NCBI GenBank assembly: GCA_031287245.1
Contig: JAITTD010000095.1
Location: 1-28,117, forward strand
Source of the DNA: Bacteroidales bacterium
GTDB lineage: Bacteria > Bacteroidota > Bacteroidia > Bacteroidales > UBA4181
Direction of reading: 5' to 3'
DNA: 28,117 nucleotides
Made by a program: the position numbers and the translations under genes. Shown piece by piece: positions 15,277 to 22,891 of the stretch; position 1 is the first letter of the stretch, and every line of letters begins with the position of its first letter. Below the pieces are notes generated by a model. The model searched no databases. It worked only from the letters and a program-made list of their open reading frames with translations, and had not been told where the DNA came from.

Positions 15277-16263
15277 ATGCTCCATTTCTTTCGTTCATTC
15301 CGCACACCAGTCATTTTGACGGTGATCCTTATGGGAGGATTGGCATGGCTGTGTGCTTTGCTGAATCCCGGATTGCAAATGAATCCCACGCATGAGATGA
15401 TGTTTGCACATGCTGTAAATTCATTCTTTGCCACAGCGCCTCAGTTGTCGGTATGGTGCGGTTTGCTGTTGACATTGGGAATAGCCCTGCTGCAAATTTA
15501 TCTCAACCGGCTCAATCAGATAGATAAAAATTCTTTTTTACCTGCCCTCTGTTATGTGCTGCTTATAGGCGGCGTTCCGGCTATTCATCAATTCAATTCC
15601 GCCATTATTGCTACCATTTTACTCATCATGGCATTCACGCAACTAATGGCTTCTTTCAAAAGCAAACAATTGTCGTATGCTTATTTTTCGGCGCCCCTCT
15701 ACATTTCGTTTGCTGTGTTTTTCTATCAGTATGCCTATATTTTTATGCTCGTAGTGTGGCTGTATATCCTGTTCTTCCGCCCTGGTTACTGGCGCGAGTG
15801 GATTTTTTCAATATTGGGCTTTATCTTCCCTTTTGTCTGGTGGTTTGGCTGGTTATTTTTGTCGGATGGCAATTATACACAGGTATTTGCCATATTTGAA
15901 GAGATGTTGTCCTTTCCGCATATCGTTCCGGATTTTGATGCCTCTACTCGACTGTTTTTCCTGTTTAATGGTGTGCTCATGATTATTTCCGTCGGATACA
16001 TGCTGCGTTATATTGGCGCTAAAAAAACAATAGTCCGCAACAGTTACTATGCGTTGTTGCTGATTGGCGCGTCTATTTTCGGCATGACCATTATCGTTCC
16101 TGACATTCTCCCGTTTGCCTGGTATCTGATGGCTTTCCCGCTCTCGTTCTTTTTATCCCATTTTTTAGCCAATACTCGTTCGTTTCGTTTAGGAAATATC
16201 GTGCTTTTGTCGCTTATTTTGATGATTGGGATAGTACAAAGTTTATTTTATTCAGCATTTTAA
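15277..16263 (+). CDS. Polytopic inner-membrane protein (DUF6427-like)
   Basis: The ATG at 15277 gives 328 residues; an in-frame TTG lies at 15268. The protein is a chain of about nine or ten hydrophobic helices with short loops, such as PVILTVILMGGLAWLCALL near the N-terminus and IVLLSLILMIGIVQSLFY at the C-terminus. The start MLHFFRSFRTP and the overall pattern recall the Bacteroidota family DUF6427, whose function I do not know; the family assignment is from memory. It follows purD by 12 bp. Its TAA stop overlaps the TAA of tsaE on the other strand, so the two genes share a tail-to-tail stop. Confidence 0.75.
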   Translation: MLHFFRSFRTPVILTVILMGGLAWLCALLNPGLQMNPTHEMMFAHAVNSFFATAPQLSVWCGLLLTLGIALLQIYLNRLNQIDKNSFLPALCYVLLIGGVPAIHQFNSAIIATILLIMAFTQLMASFKSKQLSYAYFSAPLYISFAVFFYQYAYIFMLVVWLYILFFRPGYWREWIFSILGFIFPFVWWFGWLFLSDGNYTQVFAIFEEMLSFPHIVPDFDASTRLFFLFNGVLMIISVGYMLRYIGAKKTIVRNSYYALLLIGASIFGMTIIVPDILPFAWYLMAFPLSFFLSHFLANTRSFRLGNIVLLSLILMIGIVQSLFYSAF

Positions 16264-16673
16264 ATGAAACTTAGTCGCCGCCATCCCTCGGCTATTTCTT
16301 CTATCTGCAGCCTGCAAACATCCTGTGGCAGCGCTATTTCTGCTTTTTCCGCCCATTCTGCAAAGCAATAATTTCCGGAAGCGAAATATTCCTCGCATCC
16401 GAAATCAAAAACTTCTTCCGGTTTGTTAATACGGTAAAAATCAAAGTGGTAAATTAATCCGTTTTCGCCGGCATCGTATTCATTAATGAGAGCAAAGGTA
16501 GGGCTGGTCACAGTTTGCTTCACCCCCAATGCCCTGCACACGGCTTTGATGAAGGTGGTTTTGCCGGCGCCCATTGCTCCGTAGAACGCAAAACATTTCT
16601 CACCCTCGGTGGCTTGCAGAAATTTCTGCGCTGCTGTGGTTATCTCAGGCAGCGAAAACTCAATCGAAGTCAT
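16260..16673 (-). CDS. tsaE: tRNA threonylcarbamoyladenosine biosynthesis ATPase
   Basis: TsaE is the ATPase that works with TsaB and TsaD to make the t6A modification at position 37 of ANN-decoding tRNAs. The 137 residues are typical. They show Walker A GAMGAGKTT (32-40), SPTF (57-60), HFDFYR (76-81) and FAEWAEKAEIALP (104-116), which is the Bacteroidota form of the FIEWPE motif. Its ATG lies inside the end of metA (14-nt overlap), so it is co-translated with that gene. Its stop overlaps the convergent membrane protein gene. Confidence 0.96.
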   Translation of the reverse strand: MTSIEFSLPEITTAAQKFLQATEGEKCFAFYGAMGAGKTTFIKAVCRALGVKQTVTSPTFALINEYDAGENGLIYHFDFYRINKPEEVFDFGCEEYFASGNYCFAEWAEKAEIALPQDVCRLQIEEIAEGWRRLSFI

Positions 16674-17574
16674 AAGGTGTTTCCTGATAAACGTAATAAT
16701 TGAGCCAATTGCTGAAAAGCAGGCTGGCGTGACTTTTCCACCGCATCAACGGGATTTGCGAAGGATCGTCGTTCGGAAAGTAATTGTTGGGAAGTTGAAT
16801 ATCCAATCCCTTTGCCACATCGCGCTCATATTCGTTTTTCAGCGTGAAGGCGTCGTATTCCGAATGTCCGGTGACGAAAATGCGGCGGTTTTCCACATCG
16901 CGGATAAGATACAGTCCGGCTTCGTTTGATTCGGCAACAATTTCCAACTGCGGCACTTTTAGAACGTCTTCACGTTTGATTTCCGTGTGGCGTGAGTGGG
17001 GGGCAAGAAATTCATCGTCAAAACCGCGTACTATCGGAGCCTTGGAATTATGCAATGTGTGTTTGAAGATGCCGAACTGCTTTTGCGGCAGCACATACTT
17101 CGGAACGCCGTAGTGGTGGTGCAATCCAGCCTGTGCCGACCAGCAAATAAACAGCGTAGAGGTGACATTCGTCGTCGCCCAGTCCATAATCTGCGTCAAT
17201 TCATCCCAGTAATCCACTTCCTCAAACGGCAGCATTTCCACAGGGGCGCCGGTGATAATCATCCCGTCAAAACGGTGGTTCCGAATATCGTCAAAGGTCT
17301 TGTAAAAGGTGCGAAGATGGTCTATCGGCGTGTTTTCGTTCTTCGATTCGTGGCTGAGCGTGTTCAACAGCGTGATTTCCACCTGCAAAGGCGAATTGGA
17401 GAGCATCCGCAGCAAATGTGTTTCGGTAACGATTTTGACAGGCATCAGGTTGAGCAGCACCAATCGCAAAGGGCGAATATCTTGGTGCTGGGCGCGGCTT
17501 TCGGTCATTACAAAAATATTCTCTCCGCGAAGGATATCGCCCGCCGGCAAATGGTCCGGAATATTAACTGGCAT
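16660..17574 (-). CDS. metA: Homoserine O-acyltransferase, probably acetyl-CoA dependent
   Basis: The enzyme activates homoserine for methionine synthesis. The 304 residues begin MPVNIPDHLPAGDIL and contain the catalytic Cys C144 in TLFICWSAQAG and the H237/E239 pair in VTGHSEYD. From family knowledge, a Glu in the GAPVE loop (here E113, equal to 111 in Bacillus numbering) marks acetyl-CoA users, whereas enterobacterial succinyl enzymes lack it. I therefore expect O-acetylhomoserine as product even though the fold is MetA. It is divergent from carA and overlaps tsaE by 14 nt. Confidence 0.95.
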   Translation of the reverse strand: MPVNIPDHLPAGDILRGENIFVMTESRAQHQDIRPLRLVLLNLMPVKIVTETHLLRMLSNSPLQVEITLLNTLSHESKNENTPIDHLRTFYKTFDDIRNHRFDGMIITGAPVEMLPFEEVDYWDELTQIMDWATTNVTSTLFICWSAQAGLHHHYGVPKYVLPQKQFGIFKHTLHNSKAPIVRGFDDEFLAPHSRHTEIKREDVLKVPQLEIVAESNEAGLYLIRDVENRRIFVTGHSEYDAFTLKNEYERDVAKGLDIQLPNNYFPNDDPSQIPLMRWKSHASLLFSNWLNYYVYQETPYDFD

Positions 17575-17598
17575 AATATTTCTTTATTTTAGAATGGA

Positions 17599-17635
17599 CA
17601 AAATTACAAAAAAGGAATGAATTTTATTATCTTTG
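17599..17635. promoter_or_regulatory. Divergent -7 boxes of metA and carA
   Basis: TAATTTTG on the minus strand (17606-17599) lies 25 nt before metA. TATCTTTG on the plus strand (17628-17635) lies about 90 nt before carA. Both are exact TAnnTTTG matches, but neither has a convincing -33 box at the usual distance. The carA leader of about 80 nt shows no strong attenuator hairpin. Confidence 0.4.
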
Positions 17636-17724
17636 ACAGATTTTTTATGACATCGGCAAGGCTGAAAACATCACATAACAGACGGTGTATAAATATTTTA
17701 GGCAAGCCGAAAAATAAAGTTAAG

Positions 17725-18801
17725 ATGACAGATATTAAAATAGTTTTGGAAGACGGCAGCGAATATGCCGGTCAATCCTTCGGTTACAAAGGCTCAACTG
17801 CGGGCGAGGTAGTATTTAATACTGCGATGACGGGGTATCCCGAGAGTATGACCGACCCTTCGTATAAGGGGCAAATTTTAGTGGCAACCTATCCTATCAT
17901 CGGAAATTACGGCATTCCATCCGATAAGGAGGTGGAAAACGGTATCCCGAAATGGTTTGAATCGGACGCTATTCACATCTCGGCATTGATCGTTGCCGAC
18001 TATACGGATAAATACAGCCATTGGAGCGCCTGCAAAAGTCTTGGCGAGTGGATGGACGAGCATCATATTCCGGGCATTTCGGGCGTGGACACTCGTGCCA
18101 TCACCAAACATTTGCGTGAAAAAGGTACCATGCTGGGAAAAGTGGTGTATCGGAACAATGACATTCCGTTCTATGACCCATATATCGACCATCTCGTGGA
18201 TTTGGTCAGTTGCAAGGAAAAACAAGTGTATGGAAACGGTAAATACCGTATTTTGTTGGTAGATTGCGGTGTAAAATACAACATTATCCGCGATTTGATA
18301 GCCAATGATGCTACTGTCATTCGTGTGCCGTGGGACTACGATTTCTTGCAGGAGGACTACGACGGGCTGTTTATCACCAACGGACCCGGCGATCCTGTGC
18401 GCTGTGAGGCTACTATCACGCATTTAAAAAAAGCCTTTGAGCGGAATGAACCGATAATGGGTATATGTTTGGGCAACCAGTTGATGGGATTAGCGTCTGG
18501 AGCCAAAACATACAAACTGAAATACGGACATCGAAGCCACAACCAGCCTGTGCAGCAAGCAGGAAGCCAGACCGCTTATATTACGGCTCAAAATCACGGT
18601 TTCGCCATCGACTATCGCACTCTGTCCGGCGACTGGGAACCCTATTACTTGAATCTCAACGACCAGACCAACGAGGGCATTCGCCACAAGACGAAACCCT
18701 TCTTTTCGGCGCAGTTCCACCCCGAAGCATCGGGAGGCACTACGGATACGGAGTATATGTTCGGTGTGTTCATGGATGAGGTGCGAAAATACAGGAAATA
18801 A
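17725..18801 (+). CDS. carA: Carbamoyl-phosphate synthase small (glutaminase) subunit
   Basis: CarA splits glutamine and passes ammonia to CarB to make carbamoyl phosphate for pyrimidines and arginine. The start at 17725 gives 358 residues and the usual N-terminus MTDIKIVLEDGSEYAG. A 36-residue upstream extension to 17617 contains no conserved sequence and would start before the -7 box. The class I glutaminase triad is visible: C248 in GICLGNQLMG, H332 and E334 in FHPEASGG. The normal GHQ after the nucleophile reads GNQ here. carB does not follow; a terminator and an opposite-strand gene do, so the subunits are encoded apart. Confidence 0.96.
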   Translation: MTDIKIVLEDGSEYAGQSFGYKGSTAGEVVFNTAMTGYPESMTDPSYKGQILVATYPIIGNYGIPSDKEVENGIPKWFESDAIHISALIVADYTDKYSHWSACKSLGEWMDEHHIPGISGVDTRAITKHLREKGTMLGKVVYRNNDIPFYDPYIDHLVDLVSCKEKQVYGNGKYRILLVDCGVKYNIIRDLIANDATVIRVPWDYDFLQEDYDGLFITNGPGDPVRCEATITHLKKAFERNEPIMGICLGNQLMGLASGAKTYKLKYGHRSHNQPVQQAGSQTAYITAQNHGFAIDYRTLSGDWEPYYLNLNDQTNEGIRHKTKPFFSAQFHPEASGGTTDTEYMFGVFMDEVRKYRK

Positions 18802-18824
18802 TTGAGAATATTGATTGATAATGC

Positions 18825-18855
18825 AAAAGGGCGGTTCTCACGAACAGCCCTTTTT
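18825..18855 (+). terminator. Intrinsic terminator of carA
   Basis: AAGGGCGGTTC and GAACAGCCCTT form an 11-bp stem with one mismatch and a 4-nt loop (TCAC), followed by a T-run. It begins 24 nt after the carA stop codon. Confidence 0.85.
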
Positions 18856-18922
18856 AGTTATTAACTACTAACTACTACAAAATTATGAAAAAAAACTATT
18901 CGGGTTTGCTCAAAAAATGTGC

Positions 18923-18950
18923 CAAATTTTATAAATTTTATAAAATTTTG
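18923..18950. terminator. AT-rich inverted repeat downstream of the lipoprotein gene
   Basis: CAAATTTTATAAA (18923-18935) faces its near-perfect complement at 18937-18950, with one extra base. On the minus strand it lies 27 bp after the stop of the DUF3160 gene and is followed by a T-run at 18917-18912. It is a weak terminator candidate for that unit. Confidence 0.35.
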
Positions 18951-18977
18951 TAATAATTAACATAAAATAGGTCATCA

Positions 18978-20993
18978 TTATCGAATAAATTCCTGATAAC
19001 TGAAAACGCCGCCGCGTGTCAAATACAGCCGTTCGTTGATTTCTACCACCATATAAATTCGCTGGGCGCCAACGGCGGAATACATGATGTGATGCTTCCC
19101 GTTATTCTTGCGCTCGAAAACAGCCTCTTCAACGGATACCCCATGGTCGCTCCCTTTTGTCCATTGCCAGCGCTCTACAGATGGTTGAATCATCAAGAGC
19201 GATAACTGTGCGATGCTATCGCCGATATGCGAAACGAAGCGGTACACATCCTTGTCCGGTTGCTCGTGCCACGCCTGTTTTTCTGCAAGATTTCTCACAA
19301 TGGCGATATACCGCTTCAGTTGGGCGGTGCGTTCTTGCAAGGCGGACGTCATCAACTGGTATTGCAGCAAACGGCTTTCCGTCAGTTGCATCCATTCTAA
19401 CAGTTTCTGCCAAAACAGGACATTCGGTTCTGCATAGCCCAAGGTCAGCGCGGGTGGCAAACTGTCATTCACCATGTGTGTACTGTCCGCAAACTCTGCA
19501 TATTCCGGTTTTTCGCCATACACTAACATATCGTGTTTCAGTTTCACCCACGATGCCGCAGCCGTTGCAGAATTTTTCTGCCGCCAAGTCTTGTTTTCGT
19601 CCGGCGTTGGGCTGAGCAGCGCTGTCAGACATTCCATCCATTTGTTGTGCAGCGAGTTGTCGGGGTTGAAAACCGTTTGCGAGCCGTAAGCCGCAAAAAT
19701 ATCTTCTGGGAACGGTCTTTGGGAGTTGGGCGACAGATTGGCAGTGTGGTTGAGAATTTCCTCATCGAAAGAGAATGGCGGCGGAATCACATATACGGTG
19801 TCGGCTTTGGCGTCCGCAAGGGAAGCCGCCGCCGGTTGCCCGTAGAGAAAGGATGTGGCTTGCAGAAACCGGCGGTACGAAGCCGACAGCCGTTTGTCGG
19901 ATTGCAGCAGCACGGTTAACAGCTGCATTTGTTGATGTTGTGTCGGGTTATTCTGACAAAAAGGCGCTGTTTGCAACCATTTCAGTGCTTTGTAGAAACG
20001 GCGCAAGTCTGCCGATCGGGTGTAGTGTCCCGTTGGCTGCAAGGCGCTGTACGGAAACAGCGTTTTGCTTGGCAACAATGCCGACACATGGTCGGTTTGC
20101 TGCGCGATATACGCCAGTTCCTCTTCCACCTTTGTCTGATATTCCTCGCCGACTTTTACCGATTGATTGGTCAACAGACTGTATGGCACGGCAAAAAACG
20201 CAGCATTTCGCAGGGCTGCATCCACATTCTTCTTTTCTTTATCCGCCTGTGTCAGTGATGCACGGTACAGCAACCGGCAAATATCCGTGAGCAGGGGTAT
20301 TAACTGACCTTCTTCCACCGTTTGCAGCATATACGAGGTGTAGAGATGAGAAAGCTGCAAAAACAGGTCGGAGGTAACAAAATTGGGCAAATCAAGCGTA
20401 TCGTTTTGCTGATAAATTTGGAAAAGTTGCGGCAACGTGTCTGGTATCACAGCGAATCCGTTCATTGCCAACTCATCCATCAATGGCTGGTCAATCATCC
20501 CGCTGTAATGGAACAGATTGGCGATATTCATCACGTTGGGGACGCGTCCATTGGGCGATACGAGGTAGTTGGACTGTCGTTGCACCATTATCATGTCTTC
20601 AATCCATTCGGCAAATTGCCGTTCGGTTTTTGACAGTGGCGGTACGATGCTTTGGTTGCCGTTTTTGATGGTTAGCGAGCGCGACAAGGTGTCGTACCAC
20701 ACGGTTTGCTTTCGCCAATAATCGCGCAGGTCGCTTTCTTCCAGTAAAGATCCATGACGGGCATCAATAAAACTGTGCAAAAGCCGAAGTTCCTGCATAT
20801 TCAGTTGACGGATGTCCTGTTGAAAATCAATTTCTTCAATGATCGATTTGGGAACATCAACAATGCTGTCCTTTTCCGCTTCAACGGTTGTCTGTACCCC
20901 TTTTTGTCCGCACGAAGCGAAGTACAACAGGCAGATAAGCGGCAACAGGACCGAATTTACCGGCGCAATATTAATCTTTATACCAACTTGCAT
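18978..20993 (-). CDS. Lipoprotein with YARHG and DUF3160 domains
   Basis: This 671-residue protein begins with a short basic segment, a hydrophobic stretch (SVLLPLICLLYFAS) and a lipobox ending FASC, with C28 as the likely lipidated cysteine. It should therefore be an envelope lipoprotein. Residues 66-102 (LRLLHSFIDARHGSLL to VWYDT) match the short YARHG domain. The long remainder, from GFAVIPDTLPQLFQIY and DLPNFVTSDLFLQLSH on, resembles DUF3160, a large helical domain of unknown function. No catalytic motif is recognised. It overlaps the upstream carbonic-anhydrase-like gene by 23 nt. Substrate and role are unknown; naming is by domains only. Confidence 0.8.
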   Translation of the reverse strand: MQVGIKINIAPVNSVLLPLICLLYFASCGQKGVQTTVEAEKDSIVDVPKSIIEEIDFQQDIRQLNMQELRLLHSFIDARHGSLLEESDLRDYWRKQTVWYDTLSRSLTIKNGNQSIVPPLSKTERQFAEWIEDMIMVQRQSNYLVSPNGRVPNVMNIANLFHYSGMIDQPLMDELAMNGFAVIPDTLPQLFQIYQQNDTLDLPNFVTSDLFLQLSHLYTSYMLQTVEEGQLIPLLTDICRLLYRASLTQADKEKKNVDAALRNAAFFAVPYSLLTNQSVKVGEEYQTKVEEELAYIAQQTDHVSALLPSKTLFPYSALQPTGHYTRSADLRRFYKALKWLQTAPFCQNNPTQHQQMQLLTVLLQSDKRLSASYRRFLQATSFLYGQPAAASLADAKADTVYVIPPPFSFDEEILNHTANLSPNSQRPFPEDIFAAYGSQTVFNPDNSLHNKWMECLTALLSPTPDENKTWRQKNSATAAASWVKLKHDMLVYGEKPEYAEFADSTHMVNDSLPPALTLGYAEPNVLFWQKLLEWMQLTESRLLQYQLMTSALQERTAQLKRYIAIVRNLAEKQAWHEQPDKDVYRFVSHIGDSIAQLSLLMIQPSVERWQWTKGSDHGVSVEEAVFERKNNGKHHIMYSAVGAQRIYMVVEINERLYLTRGGVFSYQEFIR

Positions 20994-21486
20994 ACATTAA
21001 ATAATTGTCAGCGATGCGTTCAATCATATCGCGAGTTTGTTCGGGGCTGACGTCTTTCACTTTTTTTGCCGGCGTGCCGGCGTACAGACTGCCCGGTTCC
21101 ACGATGGTGCCGGTGAGCACCACAGCACCGGCGGCGATAATCGAGTTTTCACCAATCACAGCGTGGTCGAGAATCACAGCCCCCATGCCAATCAGTGAGT
21201 GATCGCATATTTTTGCGCCGTGTATCACCACGTTGTGCCCTATTGACACCTGATTGCCTATTTCCACGATGGATTTCCGGTACAAGGTGTGCAATACCGA
21301 GCCATCCTGTATGTTCACCTTGTTGCCTATGCGGATGGAATTGACGTCGCCGCGCAGGACGGTATTGAACCAGATGCTACATTCGTTGCCCATGATAACG
21401 TCGCCGATAATGGTGGCGTTGTCCGCAAAGTAACAATCCCTGCCGTAAACGGGTGTGAATCCCCGTACCGATTTGATGAGTGCCAT
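20971..21486 (-). CDS. Gamma-class carbonic anhydrase-like hexapeptide protein
   Basis: From ATG 21486 the protein has 171 residues and the usual N-terminus MALIKSVRGFTPVYG. A 28-residue extension to a TTG at 21570 lacks conservation and lies beyond the predicted promoter. Left-handed beta-helix turns run through most of it (ATIIGDVIMG, SIGHNVVIHGAKI, SLIGMGAVI). The likely zinc ligands H66 (VLHT), H84 (GHN) and H89 (IHG) are present. Relatives (YrdA/CaiE/PaaY type) may hydrate CO2 or act as trimers of unproven activity, so enzymatic function is not certain. It leads the unit with the DUF3160 lipoprotein. Confidence 0.9.
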   Translation of the reverse strand: MALIKSVRGFTPVYGRDCYFADNATIIGDVIMGNECSIWFNTVLRGDVNSIRIGNKVNIQDGSVLHTLYRKSIVEIGNQVSIGHNVVIHGAKICDHSLIGMGAVILDHAVIGENSIIAAGAVVLTGTIVEPGSLYAGTPAKKVKDVSPEQTRDMIERIADNYLMYASWYKD

Positions 21487-21504
21487 ATCGCTGTTTTTTG
21501 GGTA

Positions 21505-21550
21505 CAAATATCCGTTTATTTTTGGATTATCCAAAATCTGTTTACCTTCG
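21505..21550. promoter_or_regulatory. Overlapping divergent promoters, carbonic anhydrase-like gene and pyrH
   Basis: On the plus strand, TTTG (21521-21524) and TACCTTCG (21543-21550, one mismatch) are 18 nt apart, and the ATG of pyrH follows at 21583. On the minus strand, TTTG (21535-21532) and GATATTTG (21512-21505, one mismatch) are 19 nt apart, and the ATG at 21486 follows. The two promoters overlap, so they may compete. Confidence 0.4.
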
Positions 21551-21582
21551 CTGATAATTTTATCATTCAAATTTTCTTGAAA

Positions 21583-22299
21583 ATGTTGAAATACAAGAGT
21601 ATCCTGTTGAAATTAAGCGGCGAGGCATTGATGGCAAATCAACCTGCCGGCATTGACGCCAACCGTTTGATGGAATATGCCATGCGAATCAAGGACGCCG
21701 CCGAATTGGGCGTTCGCATCGGCATTGTGTTTGGCGGTGGCAACATCTTCCGCGGGTTGAAAGGTGTTGACAAGGGCTTCGACCGTGTGAAAGGTGATTA
21801 CATGGGGATGCTGGCAACGGTGATTAACGGTTTGGCGATACATTCGGCTTTGGAAAACCTTGGTGTGAAGGCACGTTTGTTCACCGCCATTCGGATGGAA
21901 CCTGTGGGCGAAGGATACAGCAAACCAAAGGTGATGGAAGCCCTTGACCGCGGAGAAGTGGTCATTTTTAGCGGCGGAACGGGCAATCCCTATTTTACAA
22001 CCGATACGGCATCGGCGTTGCGGGCGGTGGAAATGGAAGCAGAGGTATTGCTGAAAGGCACGCGAGTGGACGGCGTTTACACTGCCGATCCCGAAAAAGA
22101 CCCGACAGCCACCAAATTTGAAACGCTTTCATTTGATGACGCCTATCGCCTCAACTTGAAAGTGATGGATATGACATCCTTTACGATGTGCAAGGAAAAC
22201 AAAATGCCCATTGTAGTGTTCGACATGAACAAAGAAGGCGAATTGACAAGGGTTTTGCAAGGCGAAAACGTCGGAACATTAGTTAGTTCTGCAATATAG
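21583..22299 (+). CDS. pyrH: UMP kinase
   Basis: PyrH phosphorylates UMP to UDP in the cytoplasm, usually as a hexamer. The 238 residues from ATG 21583 start MLKYKSILLKLSGEAL and show GIVFGGGNIFRG, AIRMEPVGEGYS, GGTGNPYFTTDTA and the end MNKEGELTRVLQGENVGT. A reading frame open further upstream to 21289 is antisense to the carbonic anhydrase-like gene and is not part of the protein. It is monocistronic here: frr and tsf, common partners of pyrH elsewhere, are not adjacent. Confidence 0.97.
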   Translation: MLKYKSILLKLSGEALMANQPAGIDANRLMEYAMRIKDAAELGVRIGIVFGGGNIFRGLKGVDKGFDRVKGDYMGMLATVINGLAIHSALENLGVKARLFTAIRMEPVGEGYSKPKVMEALDRGEVVIFSGGTGNPYFTTDTASALRAVEMEAEVLLKGTRVDGVYTADPEKDPTATKFETLSFDDAYRLNLKVMDMTSFTMCKENKMPIVVFDMNKEGELTRVLQGENVGTLVSSAI

Positions 22300-22341
22300 C
22301 ACAATATGTGCGATTTATGAAGTAAAATATTTTTTACCAAT

Positions 22342-22374
22342 ATTGAAATATATCAAAAAACCTTTCTATATTTG
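22342..22374 (+). promoter_or_regulatory. Predicted promoter of susC-susD
   Basis: ATTG (22342-22345) and TATATTTG (22367-22374) are 21 nt apart. The second box is an exact TAnnTTTG match. It is the best promoter between pyrH and susC, which places the start of transcription near 22382. Confidence 0.45.
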
Positions 22375-22488
22375 CACATTCTTTTGAAAAACCCAAACGA
22401 AATAAAAGTTTAACAATGATGTGTGCGACCCAAAATAATATTTCTACACTTTTTTACCAAAAAATTGGTGAAGTGCTAAATTATTTTA

Positions 22489-22514
22489 ACACACACACAC
22501 ACACACACACACAC
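22489..22514. repeat. Dinucleotide repeat (AC)13
   Basis: There are thirteen uninterrupted AC units. Such tracts are slippage-prone and rare in bacterial chromosomes outside phase-variable loci. This one lies between the predicted promoter and the start codon of susC, so it could alter leader length or structure but not a reading frame that I trust. Confidence 0.95.
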
Positions 22515-22700
22515 ATTTCCGGTAGTATCCCACCCACCCTCTACTGTTTCAAAAGCGCAAAGGAAAGCATTTTTTCCGAATTTTCATACATTATATACAT
22601 TATATATATTCTATTCACAGCCGCAACTTCTTTTGGGCATGATGTGGTTTTGGGGATATTCCGTAACAGGCTGGTACACAATCGTTCTGAATCTCTTCCA

Positions 22701-22805
22701 AAAACGCACTGCGTTTTGCATGAAAAGGCAGTGCGTTTTATATCAAAACACAGTGCGTTTTACTCAAAAACACAGTGCGTTTTATACATAAACACAGTGT
22801 GTTTT
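22701..22805. repeat. Five 17-bp palindromes at exact 22-bp spacing
   Basis: The units start at 22701, 22723, 22745, 22767 and 22789. They read AAAACGCACTGCGTTTT (perfect palindrome around the central C), AAAAGGCAGTGCGTTTT, AAAACACAGTGCGTTTT twice, and TAAACACAGTGTGTTTT. In the last unit both arms have changed, so symmetry is kept. Five-base spacers between them are unrelated in sequence. The constant 22-bp step, two helical turns, suggests cooperative binding of a dimeric protein. The array ends 86 bp before susC. Confidence 0.93.
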
Positions 22806-22891
22806 TCTCATCCATGTAAATTACTTAAAATCAACAATGAAATCAATCTGGATTTTTTAACAATATGCCGACAAAAAAGAAACAATGATGT

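Larger units (their letters stand above)
22300..22891 (+). other. Long candidate leader region of susC
   Basis: This 590-bp stretch lies between pyrH and susC. In order it holds a weak GCACA/TGTGC hairpin at 22307-22319, a well-formed promoter (22342-22374), an (AC)13 tract (22489-22514), an AT-rich part (22585-22615) and five regularly spaced palindromes (22701-22805). A 160-codon frame at 22416-22898 spans it but translates the AC tract as HTHTHTH and the palindromes as repeats, with no domain, so I do not call it a gene. If the promoter is real, the susC mRNA has a 5' leader of about 510 nt, unusually long. Confidence 0.6.

Noticed and set aside
17617..17724. 36-residue N-terminal extension of CarA
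   Set aside because: It is not conserved in the family and starts upstream of the predicted -7 box; MTDIKIVLED is the normal beginning.
21289..21582. N-terminal extension of UMP kinase
   Set aside because: It is antisense to the carbonic anhydrase-like gene; the conserved UMP kinase start is MLKYKSILLK at 21583.
22701..22805. CRISPR array
   Set aside because: The repeats are 17 bp with 5-bp spacers, far too short for CRISPR, and no cas gene is present.
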